A stretch of DNA of 64,000 nt from Klebsiella sp. WP3-W18-ESBL-02 (lineage in GTDB: Bacteria > Pseudomonadota > Gammaproteobacteria > Enterobacterales > Enterobacteriaceae): positions 2,170,001 to 2,234,000 of the forward strand of contig NZ_AP021972.1 of NCBI RefSeq assembly GCF_014168815.1, written 5' to 3'. Shown here one piece after another: positions 1 to 8,771 of this stretch. The notes below the pieces were generated by a model. It was not told where the DNA came from and did no database searches. It saw only the letters and a program-made list of their open reading frames with translations. The translations under genes and the position numbers were made by a program. Numbering within the stretch: the first letter of the stretch is position 1; each line of letters opens with the position of its first letter.

Positions 1-64
1 CTGCCGTTTTCAGCAGTTGTTCTGCTGCCCAACCATGTGTGCCTATAACAATAGCAATCGTCAC
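1..64 (-). CDS. manX: PTS mannose transporter subunit IIAB, N-terminal end only
   Basis: The first 21 codons read VTIAIVIGTHGWAAEQLLKT and onward, which is the start of ManX, the EIIAB component of the mannose phosphotransferase system (cytoplasmic, phosphorylates incoming mannose, glucose and glucosamine with EIIC/EIID). The start is a GTG at 62-64 (minus strand), with a strong AAAGGAGG ribosome site about 7 bases upstream. The expected phosphorylated His of the IIA domain (His10 in the family) is visible in the GTHGW motif. The rest of the gene lies outside the window. Confidence 0.93.
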   Translation of the reverse strand, partial: MTIAIVIGTHGWAAEQLLKTA

Positions 65-176
65 TTGCTACCTCCTTTATTATCGTGTGTATCAGTAGGG
101 CTGATACATTTTGAACCGATGCCATAACCGAATCGATTCAGACAAGGGTTAGAGAGAAAATCCAATAACTACCGAG

Positions 177-266
177 AATTATTTTAGACAGTGAAAGAAT
201 AATTAATGTGATGAAGATCCGTAATTTAGTTAAAGGACAGCAATTATTTTGTGGTGCAAAAAATTG
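177..266 (-). promoter_or_regulatory. manX control region: two NagC/Mlc-like operators flanking a CRP-like site
   Basis: Two inverted repeats resemble NagC/Mlc operators. One is AATTATT at 177-183 with AATAATT at 198-204, a perfect 7-base repeat. The other is CAATT at 241-245 with AATTG at 262-266, inside TTATTTT...AAAAAATT. Between them, 207-222 is TGTGA-TGAAGA-TCCGT, a CRP-like box. In E. coli, manXYZ is repressed by Mlc and NagC and activated by CRP from the same region, so the arrangement fits. The rest of the 65-518 gap holds the unmapped yoaE leader, in which I see no gene. Confidence 0.6.
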
Positions 267-518
267 TCTTACATTTTGCAAAGACGCGTAAATCTTTGCC
301 AAAATGCTCATTGTTTTTGCTATGTTGTATTTCCGTTTAATTACACAGGAGTATAGGGCATCAGCCCGTAGTATGGATCGTCACCGACGTCTTTTCGCCA
401 TTGACCGCCGTTGCGGCACACCTCCCGGCCTTCTGCGCCACCTTTTTTTATCGCCCGGTATCGTCTCGCTTAAACATGACATAGCGATGACTCGTCACGT
501 CTCTCGTTGGAGTGGTTT

Positions 519-2078
519 ATGGAACTGTTGATGGACCCGTCAATTTGGGCCGGATTGTTGACGCTTGTCGTTCTGGAAATTGTTCTCGGTATTGATAACC
601 TGGTGTTTATCGCCATCCTGGCCGATAAACTGCCGCCAAAGCAGCGTGATAAAGCCCGCCTTATTGGTCTGTCGCTGGCGTTGGTGATGCGTCTGGGGCT
701 GCTTTCCGTTATTTCCTGGCTGGTCACGCTGACCGCGCCGCTGTTTAGCGTATGGGGGCAGAGTTTCTCCGGACGCGACCTGATTATGCTGGTCGGCGGC
801 CTGTTCCTGCTGTTTAAAGCGACCACCGAGCTGCATGAGCGGCTGGAAAACCGCCAGCACGACTCAGGCCACGGTAAGGGCTACTCCAGCTTCTGGGTGG
901 TGGTGCTGCAGATTGTGGTGCTGGATGCCGTGTTCTCGCTGGATGCGGTGATTACCGCCGTCGGCATGGTGAACGATCTTCCGGTCATGATGGCCGCCGT
1001 GGTGATTGCCATGGGCGTGATGCTGCTGGCGTCTAAACCGCTGACGCGATTCGTGAACGAACATCCTACGGTCGTGGTGCTCTGTCTGAGCTTCCTGCTG
1101 ATGATCGGTTTGAGCCTGGTGGCTGAAGGCTTTGGCTTCCATATTCCGAAAGGCTACCTGTACGCGGCAATTGGCTTCTCGATCATCATTGAACTGTTTA
1201 ACCAGATTGCGCGCCGTAACTTTATCCGTCATCAGTCGACGCTGCCGCTGCGTGCGCGCACGGCAGACGCCATCCTGCGCCTGATGGGCAACCGCAAACC
1301 GGTCAGCGCCGCGCAGGAAGAAGGCCACACGACGACCGTGCCGGTGCCGGAAGGGGCCTTCGTGGAAGAAGAACGCTACATGATTAACGGCGTGCTGACG
1401 CTGGCCTCGCGTTCGTTGCGCAGCATCATGACGCCGCGTGGCGAAATCAGCTGGGTCGATGCCGATCTGAACGCTGATGAAATCCGTCAGCAGCTGCTGT
1501 CGTCGCCGCACAGCTTGTTCCCGGTGTGCCGGGGCGAACTGGATGAAATTGTCGGTATTGTGCGCGCCAAAGAGCTGCTGGTGGCGCTGGAAGCCGGTGA
1601 AGATGTGTTAGCGCTGGCTGCCGCCAACCCGGCGATTATCGTCCCGGACACGCTGGACCCGATTAACCTGCTGGGCGTGCTGCGCCGGGCGCGCGGTAGC
1701 TTTGTGATGGTGACCAACGAGTTTGGCGTCGTGCAGGGGCTGGTCACGCCGCTGGACGTGCTGGAAGCGATTGCCGGTGAATTCCCGGATGCCGATGAAA
1801 CGCCGGAAATCGTGGCCGATGGCGAAGGCTGGCGGGTGAAAGGTACTACCGATTTGCACGCGCTACAGCAGACGCTAGGCCTGGATAACCTCGTGGACGA
1901 AGATCACGACTACGCCACCGTGGCGGGGCTGGTGATTGCCGTCAACGGGCAGATTCCGGCAGTGGGCGAAACGGTTGAACTGCCGCCGCTGCAAATCACC
2001 GTGACCGAGGCCAACGGCTACCGTATCGATCAGGTGCGGGTGCTGAAGCTGTCTTCACCGCACGACGAAGACGCGTAA
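519..2078 (+). CDS. yoaE: TerC-family inner membrane protein with CBS pair and CorC/HlyC domain
   Basis: A 519-residue protein matching E. coli YoaE nearly end to end. Residues about 10-230 form the TerC-like membrane domain, with acidic motifs LEIVLGIDNLVF and DAVFSLDAV in membrane helices. A CBS pair follows (about 300-420) and then a CorC/HlyC-type domain (about 430-510). The start is the ATG at 519, which matches the homolog and has GGAG six bases upstream; a longer in-frame TTG start at 507 is unlikely. TerC-family members are linked to metal ion export or tolerance, but the substrate of YoaE is not established. It converges on yoaD; a weak GC-rich hairpin with TTTT near 2092-2125 may terminate it. 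Confidence 0.93.
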   Translation: MELLMDPSIWAGLLTLVVLEIVLGIDNLVFIAILADKLPPKQRDKARLIGLSLALVMRLGLLSVISWLVTLTAPLFSVWGQSFSGRDLIMLVGGLFLLFKATTELHERLENRQHDSGHGKGYSSFWVVVLQIVVLDAVFSLDAVITAVGMVNDLPVMMAAVVIAMGVMLLASKPLTRFVNEHPTVVVLCLSFLLMIGLSLVAEGFGFHIPKGYLYAAIGFSIIIELFNQIARRNFIRHQSTLPLRARTADAILRLMGNRKPVSAAQEEGHTTTVPVPEGAFVEEERYMINGVLTLASRSLRSIMTPRGEISWVDADLNADEIRQQLLSSPHSLFPVCRGELDEIVGIVRAKELLVALEAGEDVLALAAANPAIIVPDTLDPINLLGVLRRARGSFVMVTNEFGVVQGLVTPLDVLEAIAGEFPDADETPEIVADGEGWRVKGTTDLHALQQTLGLDNLVDEDHDYATVAGLVIAVNGQIPAVGETVELPPLQITVTEANGYRIDQVRVLKLSSPHDEDA

Positions 2079-3561
2079 TCCGTGTTCACCCGGCCGAGGC
2101 GTATCAGCGCTGACGCCGGGGTTTTGCCTGCTCCTGCGGCTAGACTTTTTCTGCTTCATTCTCAGCCAGCCAGCGGGGGAAATCCGCCAGCGGCATTGGC
2201 GGTGAGAACAAATATCCCTGCAGTAAATGCACGCCGTGGCGCTGCAGGTAAAGCGCCTGCTCCTGCGTCTCAACCCCTTCTGCAATCAGCTCAATATTCA
2301 GGCGCTGCCCCAGCGCGATGATAATGTCCGTCACCGCGGAGTTCACCGCATCGGTGCCAATTGCTGCGGTGAATGCTTTATCAATCTTCAGCACGTCAGG
2401 ATGCAGCATCTCCAGCCAGGAGAGGGAGCTATTGCCGGTTCCGAAATCGTCAATTGCCAGCTTAACCTGATGATTTCCCAGTTCACTGCGTAGCGGATAG
2501 CTCACATCATGCGGAGCATCGCGTTCCGTTAACTCGATGGTCAACTGCTGTACCGGCTGATAGCTAAACCAGTGCTGCTGTAAATCCTTCAGCAGCCGAC
2601 CATGTTTAAAGTGCGCAGCCGCGACGTTAATACCTATCTGAAACGCGCGGTCGTTGGGAAACAAATGCAGTTTTTTCGCCGTTTCGCTAATGACATAGCG
2701 GGTAAGGGGAATAATCAGGTTTTGCGTTTCCGCAATCGGGATAAACACGTCCGGCTCAACCCAGCCCACTCGGGGATTGTGCCAGCGGAGCAGAATCTCA
2801 ACGCCGATGCAGCGCTGCATACGGGCGTCCATCTGCGGTTGACAGTAGAGGCTGAACTCTTTACCGGCGATGCCCATGTTGATCTCGCGTGAGAAGCTCA
2901 GCCGCCCAGCGGTTGCCAGCCAGGCGATCCATGTAAACAGCACGCTCATAATAATTGCCAGCGGCAGATCGGTGATCAGATTGCGTAGCGCAAGCCGCGC
3001 GGGGCCCGGACTCAAGGCACTGATGCTAAAGGGGAAGGCGGTGGATGTACGGGTATAGATTTTGTCGTCACCCGGCGACAGCGCGTTATTAATGCCGGGA
3101 CCGTGCTGATAATTCAGATCGCCCACGTTCAGGCTGATACGGTTAATTAACGGCGGCGAGGGTTCAAGAATGATATTGCTGATCAAATCAATATTAATCG
3201 AGACCATGACGCCGTCCTGACCGTCGTCGGAGGCCGGGTACCACTGAATCAGAATTGGTGTTCCCACGATCAGGGAGTGATCGAGCGTCAGCGCCAGCAG
3301 CGGCAGACGGCTGGGCAACTGTGGCTGGAGGCTGTGTAGCGCAACGTCACGTGCGCCCAGCGCGCTGGAACAGTACAGCTTACCGGCTTTTACCAGCGCA
3401 ATAGAGCGCACGGTTTGCAGCGCAACGGCCAGCTTGCGCAACGGCAAATGGATGGCCTGACAGGGCTGGCCCACCAGCGCAAGCATGTCGCTGCGCCGAG
3501 ATTGCAGCGGCTGTAATATTTTATTCAATCGCTCAACGGAATGTGCGGTGAGCTGGTCTAG

Positions 3562-4756
3562 GGAAGGTGCGAACAAGTCCCTGATATGAGATCATGTTTG
3601 TCATCTGGAGCCATGGAACAGGGTTCATCATGAGTCATCAACTCACCTTCGCCGACAGTGAATTCAGCAGTAAGCGCCGTCAGACCAGAAAAGAGATTTT
3701 CTTGTCCCGCATGGAGCAGATTCTGCCATGGCAAAACATGGTGGAAGTCATCGAGCCGTTTTACCCCAAGGCTGGTAATGGCCGGCGACCTTATCCGCTG
3801 GAAACCATGCTACGCATTCACTGCATGCAGCATTGGTACAACCTGAGCGATGGCGCGATGGAAGATGCTCTGTACGAAATCGCCTCCATGCGTCTGTTTG
3901 CCCGGTTATCCCTGGATAGCGCCTTGCCTGACCGCACCACCATCATGAATTTCCGCCACCTGCTGGAGCAGCATCAACTGGCCCGCCAATTGTTCAAGAC
4001 CATCAATCGCTGGCTGGCCGAAGCAGGCGTCATGATGACTCAAGGCACCTTGGTCGATGCCACCATCATTGAGGCACCCAGCTCGACCAAGAACAAAGAG
4101 CAGCAACGCGATCCGGAGATGCATCAGACCAAGAAAGGCAATCAGTGGCACTTTGGCATGAAGGCCCACATTGGTGTCGATGCCAAGAGTGGCCTGACCC
4201 ACAGCCTGGTCACCACCGCGGCCAACGAGCATGACCTCAATCAGCTGGGTAATCTGCTTCATGGAGAGGAGCAATTTGTCTCAGCCGATGCCGGCTACCA
4301 AGGGGCGCCACAGCGCGAGGAGCTGGCCGAGGTGGATGTGGACTGGCTGATCGCCGAGCGCCCCGGCAAGGTAAGAACCTTGAAACAGCATCCACGCAAG
4401 AACAAAACGGCCATCAACATCGAATACATGAAAGCCAGCATCCGGGCCAAGGTGGAGCACCCATTTCGCATCATCAAGCGACAGTTCGGCTTCGTGAAAG
4501 CCAGATACAAGGGGTTGCTGAAAAACGATAACCAACTGGCGATGTTATTCACGCTGGCCAACCTGTTTCGGGCGGACCAAATGATACGTCAGTGGGAGAG
4601 ATCTCACTAAAAACTGGGAATAACGCCTTAAATGGCGAAGAAACGGTCTAAATAGGCTGATTCAAGGCATTTACGGGAGAAAAAATCGGCTCAAACATGA
4701 AGAAATGAAATGGCTGAGTCAGCCGAGAAGAATTTCCCCGCTTATTCGCACCTTCC
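3562..4756 (+). mobile_element. IS5, complete copy, 1195 bp, with CTAG target duplication
   Basis: The left end is GGAAGGTGCGAACAAG (3562-3577) and the right end is CTTATTCGCACCTTCC (4741-4756). These are the known 16-base IS5 inverted repeats with their usual single mismatch. CTAG occurs at 3558-3561 and 4757-4760, matching the YTAR target preference of IS5. The length is exactly 1195 bp and the transposase is intact. The encoded protein looks almost identical to E. coli IS5, so the insertion is probably recent. Confidence 0.98.
3594..4610 (+). CDS. insH: IS5 transposase InsH
   Basis: A 338-residue IS5-family (IS1182/IS4 superfamily) DDE transposase. By recall it differs from E. coli IS5 InsH at about one N-terminal residue (HGTGF versus HRTGF). 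It catalyses cut-and-paste movement of the element. DDE blocks are visible: the first Asp in GTLVDATIIEAP, the second in VSADAGYQGA, and the YREK signature Y..R..E..K in the segment from about residue 279 (YMKASIRAKVEHPF). An internal ATG at 3630 would give the 326-residue form used in some annotations. It is transcribed opposite to the yoaD gene it disrupts. Confidence 0.97.
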   Translation: MFVIWSHGTGFIMSHQLTFADSEFSSKRRQTRKEIFLSRMEQILPWQNMVEVIEPFYPKAGNGRRPYPLETMLRIHCMQHWYNLSDGAMEDALYEIASMRLFARLSLDSALPDRTTIMNFRHLLEQHQLARQLFKTINRWLAEAGVMMTQGTLVDATIIEAPSSTKNKEQQRDPEMHQTKKGNQWHFGMKAHIGVDAKSGLTHSLVTTAANEHDLNQLGNLLHGEEQFVSADAGYQGAPQREELAEVDVDWLIAERPGKVRTLKQHPRKNKTAINIEYMKASIRAKVEHPFRIIKRQFGFVKARYKGLLKNDNQLAMLFTLANLFRADQMIRQWERSH

Positions 4757-4995
4757 CTAGCTGTTTCTGATTTTCGCCACGCTGCGAAATAAATCGTGTC
4801 CCCAGGGTGAGCGCGAAGGCGCAGACCGCGATCACCATACATACCGCGATTCGCTTACGGAGGTACTGCCTGATAATCCATTGTGCTGTCTGCATTTCCG
4901 ATGCTCAGTGCGGATGTATTGATAATGAAAATACCAGTGCCGACACAGCAAGTGTAGTGGGAAGCGAAAATTGTGAGGAAAATAAGGAGATAAAT

Positions 4996-5021
4996 CACCC
5001 ACCCGTATTAGGGGGTGGGTG
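4996..5021 (-). terminator. Hairpin downstream of sdaA
   Basis: CACCCACCC (4996-5004) pairs with GGGTGGGTG (5013-5021), a 9-base stem just past the sdaA stop codon. On the minus strand it is followed by ATTTATC, a weak T tract. Confidence 0.65.
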
Positions 5022-5031
5022 AAAAGGCTGA

Positions 5032-6396
5032 TTAGTCACACTGTACTTTGATGGCCAGACCGCCGCGCGACGTTTCGCGGTATTTGGCATTCATGTCTTT
5101 GCCGGTCTCGTACATGGTTTCAATGACTTTATCGAGCGACACGCGCGGCTCGCTGGTACGACGCATCGCCATCCGCGCGGCGTTGATCGCTTTCACCGAG
5201 GCGATCGCATTACGTTCAATGCACGGCACCTGCACCTGACCGGCCACCGGGTCACAGGTCAGCCCCAGGTTGTGCTCCATGCCGATTTCCGCCGCGATAC
5301 ATACCTGCTCCGGGCTCGCGCCCAGCAGTTCCGCGAGGCCGGCCGCCGCCATTGAGCAGGCCACGCCCACTTCCCCCTGGCAGCCTACTTCGGCACCGGA
5401 AATAGACGCGTTCATCTTGTACAGCGCCCCAATAGCGCCCGCCGCAAGGAAATAGCGGATGTAGATATCCGGACTTACCGACTCGATAAAGTGATCGTAG
5501 TAGGCCAGTACCGCCGGTACGATCCCGCAGGCCCCGTTTGTCGGTGCGGTAACCACGCGGCCACCGGCGGCGTTCTCTTCGTTGACCGCCAGCGCAAACA
5601 TATTCACCCAGTCAACCACGTTCATCGGGTCGTGGGAGAGCTTATCGCTGGACACCAGCATGCGGCGCAGCGCAGAGGCACGGCGCGGGACGCGCAGCGG
5701 CCCAGGCAGGATGCCTTCGGTGTTCATGCCACGGTCGATACAGGCGCGCATGGTCTGCCAGACGTTGGCAAAATAGTCTTCAATCTCTTTTTTGCTGTGC
5801 AGTGCCAGCTCGTTTTGCATCACCATACCGGAGAGCGACAGCCCGGTTTCTTTGCAGTAGCCGAGCATTTCCGTGGCGGAAGCAAACGGGTAGGGTACGC
5901 TGACCGCGTCGCTGGCTTCTTTGCCGAAATGTTCTTCATCGACGATAAAGCCACCGCCGATAGAGTAGTAGGTTTTGCTGTAAACCAGAGTTTCTCCGGC
6001 CCAGGCGTGAATACGCATGGCGTTTTCATGCAGCGAGAGGTTTTCGCTGCGAAAACGCATGCTGTCATCGGCCGGGAAATCAACTTCCACGCGCCCGTTG
6101 GCCAGCAGCAGGCGGCCGCGGGTTTCTACGTCACGAATAAACGCCGGGATCGCATCGATATCGACGGTGTCCGGCTGGTTACCCGCCAGCCCCATAATAA
6201 TCGCGATATCGGTATGGTGGCCCTTACCGGTGAGGGACAGTGAACCGTAGACGTCGACGGCAACGCGCGTCACGTCATCAATCAGTCCCTTTTCGACCAG
6301 GTCATCGACGAACTGTTTGCCAGCCTTCATCGGCCCTACAGTATGGGAAGATGAGGGACCAATCCCCACCTTAAACATGTCGAATATACTAATCAC
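5032..6396 (-). CDS. sdaA: L-serine ammonia-lyase (L-serine deaminase I)
   Basis: A 454-residue protein, the same length as E. coli SdaA. It converts L-serine to pyruvate and ammonia in the cytoplasm using a [4Fe-4S] cluster. The N-terminal beta-domain (SIFDMFKVGIGPSSSHT) and the C-terminal alpha-domain (GACGIVPAVLAYYDH, CEV/CDPVAGQVQVPC) are both complete, with the cluster-ligand cysteines in GCQGEVGVACS, LTCDPVAGQ and VPCIERN. The start is the GTG at 6394-6396, supported by an AGGAG site and by the E. coli start; the upstream extension is non-conserved. In E. coli the gene responds to Lrp and glycine/leucine; no operator is obvious here. It lies between broken yoaD and nudL. Confidence 0.96.
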   Translation of the reverse strand: MISIFDMFKVGIGPSSSHTVGPMKAGKQFVDDLVEKGLIDDVTRVAVDVYGSLSLTGKGHHTDIAIIMGLAGNQPDTVDIDAIPAFIRDVETRGRLLLANGRVEVDFPADDSMRFRSENLSLHENAMRIHAWAGETLVYSKTYYSIGGGFIVDEEHFGKEASDAVSVPYPFASATEMLGYCKETGLSLSGMVMQNELALHSKKEIEDYFANVWQTMRACIDRGMNTEGILPGPLRVPRRASALRRMLVSSDKLSHDPMNVVDWVNMFALAVNEENAAGGRVVTAPTNGACGIVPAVLAYYDHFIESVSPDIYIRYFLAAGAIGALYKMNASISGAEVGCQGEVGVACSMAAAGLAELLGASPEQVCIAAEIGMEHNLGLTCDPVAGQVQVPCIERNAIASVKAINAARMAMRRTSEPRVSLDKVIETMYETGKDMNAKYRETSRGGLAIKVQCD

Positions 6397-6560
6397 TTTA
6401 ACACTCCTGACAGGGTTGCCGCGTTGTTGCGGCAACGATGTAATAACTGCGCATAGTGTATGAGGGAACCCGGCGTTCAGCTTAACTATTCACATGAATT
6501 TAACTAATGAATCTCTGTGATTTTACTAATACTGAAAACCGGCGGTTATGATAAGTATAG

Positions 6561-7139
6561 TCAGGGCTTCAGGCCCACTTGTAGCGCCAGCTCACGAATG
6601 ATGCCGGCGGTCATGCCCCAGACAAAATAGTGCTGATACCAGGAGAGCCAGACGCGGTGCGAATTGCCGCGACGGTGGATGTCGAGCGGATGGTAACGGC
6701 CCAGACGCAGCGCTTCGGCCAGCGGCATTTCGAACACGGAGGCCACTTCATCTTCGCTGGCGTGATAGTGCAAATTCGGCGGGATCACGCCAAGCACCGG
6801 CGTCACCTGAAAACCGGTGACGCTGTCGACCGGCGGCAGCATGCCGATAATTTCCACGCTTTCTGGCGGAATGGCGACTTCTTCCTGTGCTTCACGCAGG
6901 GCAGCGGCAATCAGCGAGGCGTCGCTGCTGTCTACCGCGCCGCCGGGGAACGCTACCTGTCCGGGGTGTTTGCGCAAACGCGCTGAGCGCTGCGTGAGCA
7001 GCAGACCCGGCTCGGGACGGCGCACAATGGGCACGAGCACCGCCGCCTGGCGGGCGTTTAAGGCCGCGCGGCTGGGCTGCGGGCGAAGCAGCTGAAAGCG
7101 GGAGAGAAAGTCGTCCAGATTCAGCGAACGCTCTTCCAT
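6561..7139 (-). CDS. nudL: Nudix hydrolase, CoA pyrophosphatase type
   Basis: A 192-residue protein matching E. coli NudL (YeaB) in length and sequence. The Nudix box is visible at about residues 66-90 as GGAVDSSDASLIAAALREAQEEV, which contains the REXXEE core that binds the catalytic divalent metal. The family-specific block LLTQRSARLRKHPGQVAFPGG lies just before it and is typical of CoA-pyrophosphatase Nudix enzymes. The likely role is cytoplasmic cleavage of CoA or related pyrophosphates, inferred from family. Its start lies 2 bases from the pabB stop, so the two are probably co-transcribed. Confidence 0.92.
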   Translation of the reverse strand: MEERSLNLDDFLSRFQLLRPQPSRAALNARQAAVLVPIVRRPEPGLLLTQRSARLRKHPGQVAFPGGAVDSSDASLIAAALREAQEEVAIPPESVEIIGMLPPVDSVTGFQVTPVLGVIPPNLHYHASEDEVASVFEMPLAEALRLGRYHPLDIHRRGNSHRVWLSWYQHYFVWGMTAGIIRELALQVGLKP

Positions 7140-7141
7140 GT

Positions 7142-8497
7142 TCAGGACTCCAGTTGATGTAAGATACGATTCACTTTATCAAATGTTTCCTGATATTCCG
7201 CATCTTCATTACTGTCGGCGACCAGACCGCCGCCAGCGGAGCAGTAAAGCGTGCCGCCGGTAGCGGTGACGGTACGGATAGTAATGCTGGTGTCCATATT
7301 GCCGCAGGCGCTGAGATAGCCGATGCTGCCGCACCAGGCGTTACGACGATGCGGCTCCAGCTCGTCAATAATCTCCATTGCCCGCACCTTCGGCGCACCG
7401 GTAATGGAGCCGCCGGGGAAAGCGGCGCGCAGCAGATCGCTGGCGTGCAGCGCGGCGGGCAGTTCGGCGGTGATGGTGCTCACCAGGTGGTGTACCGCCG
7501 GGAAGGGTTCGACGACAAACAGTTCCGGCACGCGTACGCTACCGGGTGTGGCCACGCGGCCAATGTCGTTGCGCATCAGGTCGACAATCATCAGATTTTC
7601 TGCCCGGTCCTTCGGCGATGCGGCCAGCTTCTGCGCCTGCGCGGCGTCGGCCTGCGGATCGTCGAGGCGCGGCAGGGTGCCTTTAATCGGGCGGGTCTGG
7701 ATCTGCCCTTGTTCCAGATGGATAAAACGCTCCGGCGACAGGCTTAAAATAGCGCTGTCGGCAAAACGTAAAAATGCGCTGAACGGCGCGCGGTTGGCGT
7801 GATTCAGGCGGACAAATGCTGCCCACTCGTCGCCGCGATAGCGGGCCTGAAAGCGCTGCGCCAGGTTGACCTGGTAGCAGTCGCCGCTGTGCAGATAGGC
7901 CTGCACCTGGCGGAACTTCTCGCCATACTGCTGGCGGCTCATGTTTGAGTGCCAGGCCGACGTCAGAGCAAAGGGCTCGGTCTCAGGCATTGCCTGCTGT
8001 TGGAGCCATGCCAGACGCGCATCGATATCGCCGTAGCTGAGCAGGGTGACGACCTCGCGCTGGTGGTCGACAATCAGCGCCCAGTCGTAGAGGCCAACCG
8101 CCATATCTGCCAGCGTGATATCGCGTTCGGCGTGCTGCGGCAGCGTTTCGAACCGTCGCCCCAAATCATAGCCGAAAAGCCCAACGGCACCGCCGGTAAA
8201 GGGTAAATCGCTTAACGGCTCGCGAGCAAAACCGCGCGCGTCCAGCGTCTGCTGCAACAGATGTAGCGGGTCAGCCGTTGAGGTATGGCTGCTGCCATCG
8301 TGGTTTACCACGGTTATTTCGCCGTGGGTTACCAGCGTGGCGCAGGGTTCGGCGACCACGATGTCATAGCGGCTGTGCGGGTGATCGGCGTAGCCGGAGT
8401 GCAGCATCATCGCCCACGGAGAGGCGCTGAGCGGGGCAAAATAGAATTCCGCGGCGTCCTGTCGCCACGGCAGCGTCATCGTAGAAGGGTGTAACAT
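7142..8497 (-). CDS. pabB: Aminodeoxychorismate synthase component I
   Basis: A 451-residue chorismate-utilising enzyme (E. coli PabB has 453). It aminates chorismate to 4-amino-4-deoxychorismate with ammonia from PabA, the first step to p-aminobenzoate and folate. The C-terminal chorismate-binding blocks are intact: SPERFI, IKGTLPR, DRAENLMIVDLMRND, GSITGAPKVRAMEII and CSAGGGLVADS. IKGT contains the conserved Lys that distinguishes aminodeoxychorismate synthase from anthranilate synthase. The start is the ATG at 8495-8497, which aligns with E. coli (MLHPSTMTLPWRQD); an upstream in-frame ATG at 8569 adds 24 non-conserved residues and overlaps the yoaH promoter area. It is divergent from yoaH and coupled to nudL. 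Confidence 0.95.
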   Translation of the reverse strand: MLHPSTMTLPWRQDAAEFYFAPLSASPWAMMLHSGYADHPHSRYDIVVAEPCATLVTHGEITVVNHDGSSHTSTADPLHLLQQTLDARGFAREPLSDLPFTGGAVGLFGYDLGRRFETLPQHAERDITLADMAVGLYDWALIVDHQREVVTLLSYGDIDARLAWLQQQAMPETEPFALTSAWHSNMSRQQYGEKFRQVQAYLHSGDCYQVNLAQRFQARYRGDEWAAFVRLNHANRAPFSAFLRFADSAILSLSPERFIHLEQGQIQTRPIKGTLPRLDDPQADAAQAQKLAASPKDRAENLMIVDLMRNDIGRVATPGSVRVPELFVVEPFPAVHHLVSTITAELPAALHASDLLRAAFPGGSITGAPKVRAMEIIDELEPHRRNAWCGSIGYLSACGNMDTSITIRTVTATGGTLYCSAGGGLVADSNEDAEYQETFDKVNRILHQLES

Positions 8498-8588
8498 GGT
8501 TATTCTGTCCAGCCAGGTCTGCGCTGCCTCTGGCGAAGAATCGGGCAGCATGAAATAATAAGCGCCCACAATGTAGCAGGAGTCAATA

Positions 8589-8768
8589 ATGTTTGCAGGA
8601 TTACCTTCACTGAGCCATGAGCAGCAGCAGAAAGCCGTCGAGCGTATTCAGGAACTGATGGCGCAAGGTATGGCGAGCGGCCAGGCTATTGCGCTGGTAG
8701 CCGATGAACTGCGTGCGAACCACACCGGTGAGCGCATCGTCGCCCGCTTTGAGGACGAAGACGAGTAA
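8589..8768 (+). CDS. yoaH: UPF0181 small protein YoaH
   Basis: A 59-residue acidic protein, [20 protein letters not shown] and onward, nearly identical to E. coli YoaH (59 residues). It ends in the EDEDE tail and is cytoplasmic, with no known function. AGGAG lies 6 to 7 bases before the ATG. It is divergent from pabB and followed after 3 bases by the phosphodiester glycosidase-like gene, so those two likely share a transcript here. Confidence 0.93.
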
Positions 8769-8771
8769 GCG

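Larger units (their letters stand above)
2140..4895 (-). pseudogene. yoaD: c-di-GMP phosphodiesterase PdeD/YoaD, interrupted by IS5
   Basis: The reading frame is split in two by IS5. The N-terminal part (4757-4895) starts MQTAQWIIRQYL and carries the first membrane helix. The C-terminal part (2140-3557) carries the periplasmic CSS-type sensor region, a second membrane helix and the EAL domain. Removing the IS and one CTAG copy restores an open frame of 518 residues, close to the 532 of E. coli PdeD. EAL active-site blocks are present: the EILLR signature, IDDFGTGNSS and AEGVETQ. The family hydrolyses c-di-GMP to pGpG at the inner membrane. The insertion falls at about codon 46, before the second helix, so the gene is very likely inactive. 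Confidence 0.93.

Noticed and set aside
300..518. Possible yybP-ykoY manganese riboswitch before yoaE (a TerC-family gene)
   Set aside because: A GGAGTA motif and a small GGGC/GCCC hairpin occur, but I cannot find the rest of the conserved core, so I do not call it.
304..531. 75-residue open frame in the manX-yoaE gap
   Set aside because: No ribosome site or recognisable protein, and it overlaps the yoaE start.
864..1511. 215-residue His-rich open frame opposite yoaE
   Set aside because: Antisense shadow of a well-conserved gene; odd composition and no ribosome site.
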